NCBI GenBank assembly: GCA_007922225.1
Contig: ML679960.1
Location: forward strand, 696,032 to 760,031
Reading direction: 5' to 3'
DNA length: 64,000 nt
Source: Emydura subglobosa
Lineage: Eukaryota; Chordata; Testudines; Chelidae
The position numbers and the translations under genes were made by a program. Numbering within the stretch: the stretch's first letter is position 1; each line of letters begins with the position of its first letter. The notes beneath the pieces are model-generated. The model did not search any database and was not told the origin of the DNA. It saw nothing but the letters and a program-made list of their open reading frames with translations. This document shows positions 23,101 to 37,188 of the stretch, piece by piece.

Positions 23101-24985
23101 TTTGATTTATACAATGTGTTTAGCAAGCTTCAAAACATTTTGCAAAATTCCAAATACACGTGTATCTATACATCCACTGTTAAAAAGCAGCTACCTCTGA
23201 TGGTAAAATGTAGTAGTCATTCTAACAACACAATCATCAACACCAATACAATAAAATTTAGGCATAAGGACATGAAGCAAAATACCTTAAATGAAAACAG
23301 GAATTTTGAAAGAAGATCATAAATTACCTAGTCAGGACAGCAGGCAGACGTACCTACTGCTGGGAAATGTGCCACGGTATTTTTTTAATGACTAGAAATC
23401 ATCACGAGGTTGTCTTTCACATGAGGTAAAACCAAACTTTCTGACCCTATTACAGCACAGTAACCACCACAGCAGCATGCTGTGGAACAGGTTTAGTAAT
23501 GCCTCAGATGGCAGAATGCAACCTACAGAGTCATCCAAACCACTTCCGGAAAATGATTTTAATTTCAAACTTCCACTGAACAAATTATTTTAAAGTCATA
23601 ATGAAATATATCCTCTTCAGTTTCAGGGGATATAAAGTTAGGGTTCTTTTTTAAAAAAGCCTGAAACACATTTTAATTATATAAAACATACAATCAATTG
23701 TATTTTTAAAATTTCTGCTAAAGATATTTAAAAAATGCCAAATTTACAGTCAGAAAAATTCCATTTAATGATTAATTCAAACTGATAGAAAATTATGACC
23801 GCACAAATTGTTATTGCAGTTGCTTAATATGGAATCTTGATGCAGTTCAATTTGTTTGAAATACCATAAAACAATTATTTAATCAGAAATCTCCTTAATA
23901 CCTCAACGAATATGAAGGTTACATATACAACATCAAAGCTGAATTAGACTGATTTTATTATTTGTGTCAACCTATGTTCAATCTTAACTTTCTATATTCG
24001 TGTATGCAAAGAGTATCAAACATCTGCTCATTAAAACCTTCCTAAGCTTTAAAAAGGATATCAACCCCCCCCCAAAAAACAGTTCTGAAGTATAATTAAG
24101 GATCATCATCATCATCAAAGTTAAATTCTCAAACAAATGCAAACAGTAGAAACAGGAAAGAACTTCATTTTCAAGTAAACCTACATGATAGAAATTTCAA
24201 GATATGATCTATGATATTTTCACAAGTGCTAAAGTAAGTGTTTGAAAGCACTGAGTTTCAAATGTAGTGTTTTACAAAGTTGTAATACAGTTCATCCTTG
24301 TCTGCATGGTCAGGGAAGTACAGCAGGGAAGGGGGTGGCAAGAGAGAGCAACTAAATGTGAAGTGAATTCTCTCTTCTGTTCTGTCTTCACAAAAGGAGA
24401 TGAGTGGAGACATTCCCAATCTGAGGTTACTTCTTGTAGATGATCAGAGTTAACTATCAGAAATAATGCTCTGAGAAGAGGCTTAATAAATGCAAGAGCT
24501 TTACAAGAACTAAAAACCAAAGCAGCCTGCACACTAACCAAAATGTGTAAGTTCTTTAAAACAACAATTTCTCTATACATTTTTCTTTCTAGTCCTACAT
24601 GCAGCTCTCACTGTGTAGATATCTGGTTAGTGATCCACTCAGTTTAGTGGGATCCAGAGAGAATGATGTGTCAGTGTATAATAAATGTGTGTTACGATCA
24701 GCAATGATTGTAATCACATGATATGATTATTTTGTGGGAGACAAGGTGGGTGAGATGGTATATTTTACTGATTATTTTGTGTCATTCTGAGACTCCATTT
24801 GACTGAGGGGTTCTCTAGCTGTTAAAAGGTTGGATGCATATGGTAAGTATTGTGCAAGCATTTCCTACTTGCAGCCTGACAAGTTACTAAACACAGGAAA
24901 TAAAGTATTTTAACTGCAAATTTGATGTAATCACATTCCATTAAAAAAAAAAAAAAAAAACTACTTTAAGAGAAATGTGAATACA
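20116..24985. other. Intronic sequence, no gene or named repeat
   Basis: AT-rich sequence apart from simple tracts (C/T run at 21,453-21,492, ATC repeat near 24,102-24,117, A run near 24,942-24,960). No third-SH3 exon of the host gene could be recognised here on the minus strand. Confidence 0.5.
21453..21492. repeat. Homopolymer pair: C run then T run
   Basis: About 13 C followed by 'ggcctt' and about 21 T. On the minus (host-sense) strand this is an A run followed by a G run. Confidence 0.9.
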
Positions 24986-24989
24986 GAAG

Positions 24990-25150
24990 AAGAATGGTCT
25001 TGTAATTAAGGAACCAGGCTAAGACTCTAAGGATTTTGTATTCATTTTGGATTTGGAAGGCTATGTTGCAGACCTCCTGTGTAAACTGAAGACAAATCAC
25101 CGTCTCAGTTCCCCATCTGCAAAATAGGGATAATGATACTTCCTGTCCAG
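24990..25150 (+). repeat. MIR-like SINE fragment
   Basis: 'gtctcagttccccatctgca' followed by 'aaatagggataatgatactt' is the MIR sense-strand core; upstream sequence loosely follows the tRNA-related part. Confidence 0.6.
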
Positions 25151-27223
25151 TGAAATTGGACCAAGACCACCTCTCATTTCACAAAAGCCTTTTAATATCT
25201 ACCAGATGGACACCTCAGATTTAGCCATATTAGATGAGTGACTAAAAAATGAAGGAGTGGATATACTATTTTATATAGAGTTCATTCACTAAATATTTCT
25301 GTATTTTTATAGAAAACTGCAAACACAAGAAACTTATCACATGTAGGCTTGGCAGAATTCAATTTTTTAAATATAATTCCAAAGGATAATATCAAAGTTT
25401 ATTTTTAAGCTTTTTAATTTTTATCTATTTAAATTTTCAGTTTTGGGACATATGGGGGAGGGGAGGTCAGACAATTATTTTATGACCTTAGACATAGAAA
25501 TTAAAAAAAGTTTGATAACTATTAAAACATAAATTGTCAACACCACATGTCAAAATATACAAAGTAAATAGCCTTTAATAAAACTCTAAAAAGTTCTCAA
25601 CCTGTTCTCTTACCTATCTATACATTTCAATTATCATTGATGGAAATTTTTTTGTTGCTTTGCGTGTGTACAGAAATTGCAGTTTACCAACATTTACCAA
25701 TAAAAATCTAATTCTTCCAACCCTAATCATGTGGTATTAGCAGAGCACTACAGTTTGTCAATTCCAAGCCATCCAAATCAGACTTGGATAACTCAATATT
25801 GAATACCTTTATAGTTCTGGTCAAGGTCCATATGTGCATCAGCCATAGGTGAATGTGTATACAGTAATCATAAACAAACAGTATTTACCTGCAAATACTG
25901 ACTGTGCCTCTAACTCATCAAAATATCTGCATGCATTGTATATTTTGGTTTTCTTTACCTACATACATGCTGGAAATGAACTACTAAAAATACATATTTT
26001 CTAACATAAATAGGACCTGTTTATGGCCCCAGCACAACACAGTACTTAAATACATGCTTAATTTCAGGCAGGAACTTAAATCCTATTGACCACAAGTGTC
26101 ATCCTAAAGAAAGATGCTTTCTTGAATTGGGGCCTACATGAATTCAGTCCTAAATAGCCATTGCTATCAACTTAAAAAGGAAAAACAACCACCACCACCA
26201 ATCTTTCATTATCTAGTTCTGGTGGTACTAACAAGCTCTTTCAACATTTTAAAGCAGCACCTATAAATGTTTACTTTGCAGAAGGATCTAATTTGAATTT
26301 TACCAAAGATAAGCAGAATTCCAAGTATGCTCAAGTCTGACAAAACCAAGCTTCACCTATCAGCTTATTCAAACACCTTAGATAAATATAATCATGTATA
26401 AAGGTGAGTGGAAGGATTTTGTGCCTTTTTCACTGTTACATACACTTCATTATATACAGAAGGCATGAAAAAAAGCTAAAAAGCCTTTTCCACACTGCTT
26501 ATTAGAAATATTAAATCTTGTCTTCTCTCTCTGGTTCTCCTTGGACCTCTTTGATGGCTCAACTGAAAGGGTGAAGGTGTCTGAATCTTTAACAAAGAGT
26601 TTTCCCCCAAAGTGTTAGTCGGAATCTTCTTTATACACCACATGGAAACAAAAGGAGGACATAAAACAATTTCCTCCCTCTAAAGGTCACCTATACAAAG
26701 TTTGGTAGTTTGCACATGCATTTTTTTAAATGAATATCGAAGCACTAAGTTAAAAGTAAAATTCTGTAGATACTTTTTGAGGTTTTCTTTTTGGCAGCCT
26801 GATAACACAGTGACTTTTTTCTGCCATGTTACTTTACATAAGAACTGGGCATTATTATTATCTGTGATGTCATATGGGTAACCACAATTCCAATATAGAC
26901 TCTGAAGTCTTGCTCCCTGAACTAGTGGTTATTTAGAACAGAGGCCAGTGAGTGGAGATGTGAGCACAGGAATAAAACCTCCCCTGAAATAACATTCTTC
27001 CAGGCAATTAAGTAGATAAGTTATTATCAACTCCACAGAAATCTATTTTCCTGCACTTAGCACAACAGATGACAAAAGGAGTCAGCCAAAGTAAGGAATA
27101 GGAAAGAAACCAGAAAGCTCTGAGTTCTAGCTTAGCATAAAATTCAGTACTTTGGGGATGTAAGTCATGCTCATTTGAAGGACCATAATGACAACAACAA
27201 TAGAATTATGTTACAATATGTAC
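25151..27223. other. Intron downstream of the third visible exon, nothing recognised
   Basis: This is the start (in host-gene direction) of the intron after exon 27,224-27,420. It is AT-rich with no coding frame. The intron appears to run to the left edge of the window, at least 27 kb, since no further host exon was found. Confidence 0.45.
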
Positions 27224-27420
27224 CTTTTCTACTGGTGGAAAGTCATTTTCTACTTCTATTGACCTTGGCCGTAGCTTTATAGGTTTGTCTTTGAAGATAT
27301 CTCCGAAGCCAATTCCTTTGACTTTTTTGGGTTGGATTGCTGCTGCTCCATTGGCTCCTTCTGATTTTGTGCTGCTTGAGTCACCACCATCACTCTCAGA
27401 GCCTGTAGCATCTCTTAAGC
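27224..27420 (-). CDS. SH3KBP1: SH3KBP1 exon: linker between second and third SH3 domains
   Basis: This 197-bp exon encodes two bases of a split Ser codon plus 65 codons. Residues '[19 protein letters not shown]' and '[20 protein letters not shown]' match the linker of vertebrate SH3KBP1 (CIN85), a scaffold that binds CBL and endophilins in receptor endocytosis. The stretch is Ser/Asp-rich, then basic, probably flexible, and ends in a Glu-Lys pair before the third SH3 region. The acceptor 'ttttctggcag' follows a strong pyrimidine tract; the donor is GTACAT. Entry phase is 1 and exit phase 0. Relative to my memory of the human protein the Ala/Thr stretch after GANG looks a few residues shorter. 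The open frame extends past both splice sites, but those extensions are intronic. Confidence 0.93.
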
Positions 27421-28099
27421 CTGCCAGAAAAGGGGGGCAGGGGAGAGGAAGAGGAGAAACAAACTTTAGATATAGAGCTTGACAATATTTAAAAAACAGA
27501 GAATGGTGGCCAAGGCAAATAGCGGTCCTTCCCTGCCCACCTCCATGCCCCACCCCTCCCAAAAAAAACAAAAAAACAAAAAAACCACAGTTAAAGTGGA
27601 AGCCCTTTCTTTTCTTATTCTAGTCTTTTTTATTTAATCATTTTCTCATACAAGATAGAACTTCTCCCAATCCACAACAGACAGACACACACACGCACAG
27701 ACTCTTCCAATATCAAAACGTTATCCCTGAAGGCGGCCATTCCTATAGATCCTTCTATCATTGCTATCATTTCTATCACTGCTATCCTTCTTCACTAGAC
27801 ACAGATCACTTCAAAAGAGAGTCCAAGAAATGAGAGTTAACTTCAGTTCTAGTTCAGCTATCATACTTATGGCACATAAAACTCAGAAGGAGGGAAATCA
27901 GACATACTGTACTTTAAATCTGTTTGACTCATGTCAAGCCATTTGTGCAATTAGTATCTAAAGACACATTACCTAAAGGGGAAATAAATAGCTAAAAGCT
28001 GTTTAAACAAATTTGCCATCAATTAAGTGGCATAATAGTATTCCTGCTGAAGAATTAAATCTCTCTGTAGCTTAGACAGCCTTATAAGAAAAGTACACA

Positions 28100-28620
28100 T
28101 GCATAGCATACTCTGCTTGGCTTGGAAACTTGGACAAACACCTGGCTTCAGTTATTTATGCCTCTCTCACCTCTTGGATGGACTACAGAATGTGACATAC
28201 TTGGGCATGAAGCCTTCAGCACTTAGGAAACTCCACTGGTACAGAATGGTGCAGCGTGTCTCCTCAGCAACGTTGACTACCATGCTGTCCTCCGCTCTCG
28301 CCATTGGCTTCCTTGGAATTTTGAATCAAATTCAAAGTTTCTGTCCTTATCTTCAAAATTATTCCCTGGCCTGAGTATCTAAAAGATCATCTATAAAGCT
28401 CTTGGGCGAAAACAGTCCTTGACAACTACACTCCTCCGGCACAACAGAACTCTCAACAATAAGAGTAAACCTCATCTGCATGGGAGACAGAACATTCTCC
28501 GGGGATGTTGAGGCTGTGGAGTGATCTCTCCAAAGAACTAAGGACCACCACAAACCTAACCACTTTCTTCTTCAAATGCAAGGCACATTTCTTTCACCTT
28601 GCCTTCCCTTACATAAACAC
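28100..28620 (+). mobile_element. L2-like LINE remnant (C-terminal RT region)
   Basis: Broken plus-strand frames match the end of jockey-superfamily LINE ORF2: a 'LRKLHWYRMVQ' block near 28,220, 'IKFKVSVLIFKI' with 'PEYLKDHL' near 28,325-28,390, and 'LRLWSDLSKELR' near 28,510-28,545, the equivalent of the LWNSLP-type motif. These place it just after the RT domain, with L2 the best guess. Frames are disrupted, so it is an old fossil. Confidence 0.6.
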
Positions 28621-31600
28621 ATAGCAACAGGTACATTGATATTTAAAAAAAAAAAAACAAAAAAACCTGGACACTATACTGCACATATTCTCTTCCCAGA
28701 GAGAAGTGCAGTGGAGTGTAAGAGAACAAATACCACATGACAGCTGTGTAATCACAATGCCTGATGCACTACTGGAAGACACTCAGATACCAGGGTGATG
28801 AATAGAGAATAGACTAGAATGCCTTCCCCTCTTGAAGTCCTCTCCAGTTGAGGGAACTTCCACAGCCAGGATAACTCAAATCTACTTTCCTAAATTACAG
28901 ATCGTGTCAAACAAACTTTGAGGGAAAAGTAACACAAAGTATCCTACTGCAGATCATGCTAAATTCTATCTAATGACAAACTCAAATCCTTGGATGTTGA
29001 TTTCCATCTCTGTTTTGACTGATCCATTTGTCTTCAGGGTATCTGGATATGTGGACCTTATTACTTAAAGAAAGGAAATTTTCAGTAAACCTGGATAAAT
29101 TTTCCTATTTTTCTTGGTGCTAATTACAATGGATGTTCATAGTAGCATGCCTCCAGAATGGGAACCAGGATCATCTCTTAACCACAGACATCCAGAACTA
29201 AGTAGATTATGTATCTCCTCCATCCTTCCCTGGGTACCAACGCGTGAAAACTTCTTCCAAAACAAAGGAAACAGCATTAGCTGAAACTGGATGACTAATA
29301 TGCTGAACAAATGACAGACTAGCACATCTCATTACAGGAAATATGACTATTCCGCCCTGAGATTGTCAGTTCTCCTAAAAATTGGATCTTGATGCATAAC
29401 TAAAGGAGGACTAGTTCTTGAATTTACTTAAGGAATGAATGCTATGACAATTCTGAGGATTACCCATCTGAAATTTAAGAAAGCCCCAAGTTTCCTTTTC
29501 TTGAACATGTTGCTAACATTATATTACAGAGACCTGACCTGTTTGCTGGGACATTCTTATATACCCATATTAAGGCACGTCTAGAGGAACTCAAGGCATT
29601 GTTTCACTGATTTAACAGGATAGTTAAACTTTGCAACTTTGCTCCTAGAATTAATTTTATTTGTTGACTTCTCTCTTTTGAGGTCCCTGGGAGCGACAAG
29701 CACTTCCTCCAACTATTCATTTTAAAGCTGTCTGGTCCCAAATGGAGGACTGGTCTTGCAACAACAGACATCCTTTGAGAGAGACACACCTCCAAAGATC
29801 CACTGCTAGATATTCCAGGAACTGTATCACTCTGTGTGTGTGAGTCATAATTTTTCTGTACAGAATTCAGATCAGAAAAATTATCTGTGAAGAGGTAAGT
29901 GAGTTTCCTTCTCCCGTAAAGACAATATATTATTTCTACTATGATTAGAGAGAGAGACCCTGAGAGCACATGTAAGATCAAATGGTAATGACTGAAACAG
30001 CGGAAAAATAAGACTGCCATCTATCTGCAAAAGGTAAGAATTGTCTAAGGATGGTTAAATGGGAATGCTTTGAAGACAAGCCTCCATTAGGAATGTATTT
30101 AGATGTTTCAGACAGGGCCCTGCTCTGTTTTCCCCAAGTCCTTGAGGCTAGCAACAAGAAGGCAAATGGGTTGCAACCTACCCATATGAAGTAGGTGATG
30201 GATGATTTCATTCATTTAGTGGCCTTTCCATGTGTTGCTGAGACTGGGAACGGGACAAAGATGTTCCTGTAATTTCTGTACAGCTCCCTAGATACATGAA
30301 CAATGTCCAGTGACCACATTTGATCAAAGCTATAGGTAGGTAGCTCTTTTGCTTTAAAATTGAGAAGGCCTCGCACCACTGGGGTGTCTATCTCCAGAAA
30401 GAGCTGTTTGGGAGACCTTCAGACAGTTCTGAGGCAATGGCAATTCTAGCAGCCACTTGCAAAAAGGTATTCTTTCCTGTTGTACTTCATGCACAACTTG
30501 CCACATGATCTGTACTGCCTTCTATAATATTTGTCTGGAGTCAGGATTGTCAGTCAAATTTTATGATTACTTTGAGGCCATATGTAAAAGTCTCCCCCAG
30601 TTAGACATGACAAATCCCTGACCACCAGGGAAAATAGCTACCTGGGGAAGCAGGAGACAAAGGCCTTTCCTTTTGCTTCTGACTTTTCTTTGCCTAGCTT
30701 TCTTCCTGAAGCCCGCACGTGCACCAGCTGCTGCCAATGCCTCAGAAGGGGAAGCAGAACTGAGGGGACAACCTCCCCCAAAATCAAATGCAGCCTTGGG
30801 ACACAGCTGAGAATTAAGACAGACACATAATGGAACTGAATTGTTAGTCTAAAAATCTGAAATAAAGTTTGGCATCTTCCTCAGGAAAGCTCTGCAGCAG
30901 GTAGGGCTGGCTAAAAAACTGGAGAAACCGCCAGGAGTCAGGGCATTCCCCTTCTGACTGCGACTAATAGGTATGGTTCTGCCCCCTATTAACATTAACT
31001 TGTTGAATCCAGGAGAGGAGGAGGAGCAGCAGCAGCAAGAAGTTAATTTTCCCAAACCTAACTCCAGGAAGCTAAACTTTTAGTCTATTATCTATGAGAA
31101 GGTAGGGGACCACTGACATATAAAATGGCATAAACATGTTCACAACCTTAGTGCTGTCTCTGCTATTTATTTCATTTACACAATAAATGTGTTAGATAAT
31201 TTAGTACTCATGTAGGTAAGAGTTTAACAACACTATCTCTAGAGGCTGCTCGGACCTAATTCTTTCTCAGAAAACCACAACTTTGTCAAGGCATTTCAAG
31301 ACCTGACCTACAACACTCCTGCTATTTCAGTCTGAGGTCTCCCTAGAGCAAACTCTCTAAATTGTGCCAAATGATAGTGGTTCTGAGATTAGGACAAATG
31401 GGGATTAGAAGAACCATCAGACTTAATTCATTAACAAACAATATTCCCAGAGTTGTGCTGGCATCAGTCCAGGATTCTGGAACACAAAGAAATATTCAGA
31501 CTTGATAATGGATTGTGTAAGCTTAAGATCTTAATTTTACCACAGCTGTTTATTTTTGTTTTAACTCTATTCAAAACAGGAAAAATAATTGTTTCCAAAT

Positions 31601-33710
31601 GGAAATAAATGAAAAGGCCAAAAAGAAAAAGAAAAACCATTTTCAAGCTTCAAAGAAAATTTTATTTTAATGTATTGTTTAGCAATTTCATTTTTCTTTG
31701 TTCTGTATTATTACTCTTTGTTTTATAGTATTGGCAAAAAAACCCAACATAACTGTGGCAAAGTAGCTGCTAGCCAATGTTTCTGCCATGCCTCCCTGAT
31801 GCCCTATAAGCTTTACCCAACCAAGTGGTGTAAAAGTCAGCTGTTCAACAGCAAACACCTAAGACAGCTAAGAGATTTTCCTAATTAGGTCTGGCATCCA
31901 GAGAGAAATGCTGTCAACTGTGTTTAATGGGATAAAGGGGAGAATTGTGTAAATGGAGCTTGTTTCTTGCCTCCATTGACTTTGAAGAAAGCAAGGCAGA
32001 GAGAGGAGAAGTATACTCTTCCCCTCTAGCAGAGATTGGTAGCATGGGATTGTGGAACTCTTCGCTGATGAATATTCATGATATGGGTGGTTCCATGGTG
32101 ACAACCAGATAATTATCTTGTTAAGAAGGTAGGAAGGGTCCTCTCTTCTGAGCGGCAAGCAGGAGACAGCACGTACACAGCAAGTGCACACACATAGCCC
32201 ACCACAATTTTTTTTTTGTGCTCACGCGCACCCAGCACTCATCTCTGGCCCTGGTTTCTGTGAAGGTCCTGTGTTTCCCTGACACTATGTTCATGCTCTC
32301 TCTCAGTAATACTAAAAACAAAAGAAAAACAGTTTATGTGGAACTTTGATTTAAAAGACGGATTCAGAATAAGGTTATGATTATAAATGTACATTCTAAG
32401 AAACAAGCACATGCTTTATAACCTGAGCAAAACAGTAATTAAAAATGCTTCTGTTGCAGTATACAATACATACAAATTGCAAATTTAGACTGTTCTCTGC
32501 ATTATTCATTCATTTATTTATTATTCTCAGATATATTCCTTCAAAAGAAGTAATTTTGTATTCCAAACACTGTCATTTCCTTTCAACATGTTCATTTTCC
32601 TTAGCACAATGATTCTTGCTATGTGACAAGCAGCCCTGAATTCTTTATGCCTTAGCAAGAAATCATGCAGGGTAAAGGGGTGTGGTTTCCTGCACCATGC
32701 ATTAGCAGTGCAGTGTGAACATAACTCAGAATTCTCTTTAGCATGAATGTGGAGCCATCAATATTGAAGCTGGTGGTGGTTTTCCATTTCCCATAAACTG
32801 TCTCAGAGTATTCTCACAATTTCATTTTAGATTGGTTTTACTGTGTTTCTGTCTGCTGCCTTCTTGATTTCTGAATTATTTTCATCTCCCCTGTTCTGAG
32901 TGGCTGCAGGAATACATTGCTTACACTACATGAAGGAACCTGTAACAACCACAAACAGTATTTCTTCCTGGCAGTCATAGAAAAAGGGTCTATTCTGAGC
33001 CTAATAAAACATTTTCTCCAGGTGGGTTTTTGAATCTTTGGAAAGATTTGATGCATTTCTTTCTCTTCACCAGCTTTTTTTTCCCCCTTTCTCCATCTGC
33101 ACATTTGTTTTCCAGGCAACATTTCTCAGTATGCTAATTCTTATCCAGGAAAATTGTCCCTCACCCAATTTTAGCATGGTTGTTTCCTCAAATGTTACAC
33201 AGATGCTACAATGTAAAGTATTAGTTATATTTTCTCTTTAGTAAGGAAATACTGTAGGCAAATTAGGAGATGTTGGAGAGAAGTGGAAAAGCTGAAGCCT
33301 CTCCCTCAAATTTGCTAAAATTCATGCTTTGTTTTAAACTGCATGCATTAACTTTTTTCATGATAAGCTATTTCAACAGTATTCAGATTATAAATAGGTA
33401 CATGAATCACATATTGCTTTCTCTGAACTCTGACCAGCAACAGTTACTCAAAGACTAGAAAATGTTTTTTAAAGAAAATACAATGAGTAAAGTGGTGGAA
33501 CAGTAGAAAGCACAAAAAAAATTACTCATTGGTAATTCTGTTTGTAGCAATCTTTTCTTCTTCCATCACACTAAACAGCTATTATTGACAGCATTAAGGC
33601 TCCACCTACCAGGAAGTTAAACGGCAAAATATCTGTCAAACAAGGCATTAAATACGCACCAATCTGCCCACTTCCTTCAGTTACAGGGCTTCCAGAGGGG
33701 AAAAAAAAAA

Positions 33711-33730
33711 AGAGAGAGAGAGAGAGAGAA
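33711..33730. repeat. AG dinucleotide microsatellite
   Basis: About ten AG units preceded by an A run of about 11. Confidence 0.95.
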
Positions 33731-33825
33731 ATTAAGATGGTAAAAATAAAACAATTCAAAGCAGCATTCTCTGAGGGGACACAGGAGAAATGTAGGATGG
33801 GAGAAGAGAGCACTGCGATAAACAA

Positions 33826-34630
33826 AATTACTGGTCAGTAATTTTTCTTTGTCATATGTCCTTCAGCCATCCTATCCAGCAGCAGCAATTTCCCCAGCAA
33901 ATTAATTAGTAGCATGCTAGAGTTAAGCTTACTGTATAGTGGAGCTTGCTATACCTAATGGCCAAAAAGTGATGTCAGCGGATGAGGAAAGATCCAATGG
34001 ATAATGATGAATGCAAATGCAGGGAGACAATCTTACAAATTTCAGTGGGAGTAACTCAATCCTTGGTGCTCAGAAAGCTGCTGCGTCGTAACTGAATGAC
34101 ATCTAACAATTTTAGGACATGGTCATTTATCTTGATCGTAGGCTAACAGAAAATTTTTAATCCACTATGCTCATTTCTCTCTCCAAAGCAAAATGAACAA
34201 CTCTTGATTTTCATAAAGCCTTGAATATACTGGAAAGATAAAACTTCTGCGCTTGCTTGAAGACCTGGGAGTGAAGTTTCCTCTGCTGTGAAAGTGAGGA
34301 ATCAAGACACGCTTTAGGAAGAACAGTGAGTTCCTTAATATGTACATGTGAATTTACTTTTGAGATTAATTTATGGAGAAGTCAAAGAATTGTCCTATTT
34401 TCAAATCAGATTCCAGGAACAGGAGAGAAATAATAATAAAAAACTGAATTCCTTCATTCTGTGAGCTATCATGACTGCACTAAATAGGCTCTCAAACAAA
34501 AATGACTCTATGGAGATGTCCAAAGGATTTGAAAATGGAGTCATGAGCATCTGAAGAATTCAAAGAACACTTTGTGTAACACCAAAAGTCATTGGGTAGG
34601 ATCTGAGAGGAGGCAGGTTTAGCAGGGCCA
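33826..34630 (-). mobile_element. Probable ancient DIRS relic (3' terminus and recombinase region)
   Basis: The left end, 'attactggtcagtaattttt', then 'catatgtccttcagcc', resembles the internal complementary region/terminus of the intact element at 5,530-5,585 ('ttactggtaagtaacc', then 'catgtccttcca'). The sequence to 34,630 looks like a worn antisense recombinase region, including 'atgaacaactcttgattttc' and 'gggagtgaagtttcctctgc' stretches resembling, as I recall, a divergent DIRS subfamily. No intact frame remains. This is a tentative call needing alignment. Confidence 0.4.
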
Positions 34631-36839
34631 CTGCGGAAGAAAGAAAGTAAAAGTCAGTATAGAGGAAGAAATCTTGTCTTCAAGATGAGCTGCTTACAGA
34701 AATAGGAGGAAGAGTGATTAAACATCCCCTTTCGGCACCAGATCAGGAGAAGGCATCTCTGAAAGCACCGGGAAATCAGATTCTTGCCATGTCTCAAACA
34801 TGCCTAGAGAGGCATATCTATAGGAACTACTTGGCACCTTTCTCAGCTTTCTAGCTTCAAATGCAAACACGGATATCTACAGAGGCCATGGACCTAACTG
34901 TACATCTAGCATTGTCAAAAGCAACATCACAGAGATAGGAAGTTGCCTGGGTAGAAACTGAAAGAATAAAGAGAGCCTCACAACTAATTACCAGAGAAGG
35001 AGCCACCAAGGAAGATGACAAAGGGGCCACAGATCAAAGGGTCTGCTCCAGCTTTGCTGAGAGCGTGTTTGAAATGTGAGTGAGGAAGACGAGCCACAAA
35101 GAGAAATTAATCTGTACAAACAGACAACCAGTGAAGCAACTGCTGAGCAGACAGTATCCTCTTTTGGGAGCTAAGCACCAGCAGCTTTTCTGATCCAGGA
35201 AGAAGAGGGAATGGTAAAAACCCAAGTCCCTAAAAAACAAACTGTGATGGATGAGAGGCAACAGAGCAGGAGATGACTGCCCCAAGCAGACTCAGAATGT
35301 ATGAGGGAGTGCTCACTGACAAAGAAAGTACCTGGTCCAAAGTCTCTGGGAGAGCAACTATCCACAGCTATCTGGAGAGGCAGAGTAAGGATTGGGAAGG
35401 ATGAAGGCCAGGAAGCATTGTCATCACTGCAAGGCTGTCCTGAGCAGACAGCTGCATTGGAGGTATGCCAAGGTAAACATGAGACCTCACTGCCCGCGCA
35501 GGGTGGGAGTGCTGACCACTTGATGCCCTAGAGCGAGGGTGACAGTGCACAAGTCGAGGGGATGTAGTGGTGAGGCTGGCTCTCTGGCTGGTAAGAGTTC
35601 TGCATGACAGCAGGTTGTGAGGATTTCTGTGTCTTCCTTTCCTCCTCCTCTTTGCCAATCTTTGTCTTTGACTTTCATCTTCATATTTTCTGCCTTATTC
35701 TGAGAACTAGAGCTGCCACAGAAGGAGAAAAAGAAAGGAAGAGGAGGAAAGCACATGGAATGAGACATGCTCCCAAGATGCAAGGGCAAAAAGCCAGATG
35801 AAAAAATGAGCAGACTGGTTCTTAGAAACTAGCCTTGACTGATAGATCTTTTACCTTCTTCCTTAACATATGTGTACAGCCATAATGCTGTCAGCTATCG
35901 CTATCATAAGCAGGACAGGAGAAGAGGGGTGCGGTGCACAATCAAATGTAATTTATTTCATTTTTAAAAAACATGGGGTTTTCTCTTTAAAATTCCTTTA
36001 CATTCTTTTTCTTTAAATAAAAATATGTTTTATATGTTCAATAATCGCTGTATGCAAGTTTCTTATAAGTAAAAGCAACAACACACTTCAGAAAGTGTAG
36101 TTATACCAGAAATCTGCATGTCTCACATGGCTGAAATAATGAGACCAAAGGCTTTGCACCCCACTCCACACCTGTGGCCTAAAGCCAACGTAACTGACAG
36201 CTTGTTGCGTGCTCACATACATTATATAGATATATAGAAACACATGCACAGGGAGAATGAGAATATGTTCTCATTACATGACGAGTATGGCATTTGTCAG
36301 CAACCAATAAAAGTGTCCTTAGCTCGCAGACAAAAACATGTAGTGTAGCCATAAGCAGGTAATGGTGACACACTTTACAAGTGTAGATGAATCAAACATA
36401 TATTGAGGAGTAAGATTTTATCTTTAAAATTCCTCTTGAATTTTAAATAGACTCACTGTTATAGCGTCTGTAGCTGTCAATCTTTGCTGGTACCACTCTG
36501 TACAGAATTGTCCCTTGAAAGGCAGACTTTCCTGACAGCAAATGAAAGAAAAGAAGGAAAGAGGAAGCAGAAGAGGGGAAGGAGTGATCGAATGATGGTA
36601 AAAAGAAGGTAGAGGAAGAGTTTATAATCTGTACTTTCAATAACTAACATTTTAAGAAATCTAATAGTAAAACAAAGAGACCGTTGGCTGAAGTATCTGA
36701 CTGTACATGAAGTTAAAAATATTCTCACTGCATATGTCAGATAGGGAAATCTCTCTTGATTTTGCTAAAGCTACCCTCAGTTAAGTTGTATAAATAAATG
36801 AATAAAACTTATTAAAAACAAAATTATGATAATATTTAG

Positions 36840-36965
36840 CATTTCTACAGTTCATTTCACCAGAGGATCCCAAACTGCACAGAAGAACTATAAAAGTGGA
36901 TAGGTATGATTATACAAATTTTTCAGGTGAGGAAGCAGTTAAGGTCACTGCCCTAGATTACGTTA
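36840..36965 (-). repeat. Degenerate MIR-like fragment
   Basis: 'atacaaatttttcaggtgag' then 'gcagttaaggtcactgccct' follow the antisense MIR order weakly. The frame crossing it has no recognisable protein features. Confidence 0.3.
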
Positions 36966-37188
36966 TAACTCCTCAATCGTCAATTGGATCTTCCTGGGCA
37001 GATCAGAGGCTGTGCAGACCTGCACTGACCTCCCCGGGCCTCTGTGTGGATCTACAGGTCCAGCCACATAGATCTGATTGCATGATTGGGACACAAGTTT
37101 GATATCCAGAATAAACTCTATTTTCTGATTCTGAGTCCTGTGTTATAATCACTAGACATAATCCATCTCAACTAGTGCTACTCCCAGG

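Noticed and set aside
1..27223. Search for third-SH3 exons of SH3KBP1.
   Set aside because: No minus-strand reading resembling the third SH3 domain with splice sites was recognised; manual scanning could miss a short exon.
27206..27571. The 121-codon minus-strand frame as a single gene.
   Set aside because: Only 27,224-27,420 is exon; both extensions cross consensus splice sites and have intron composition.
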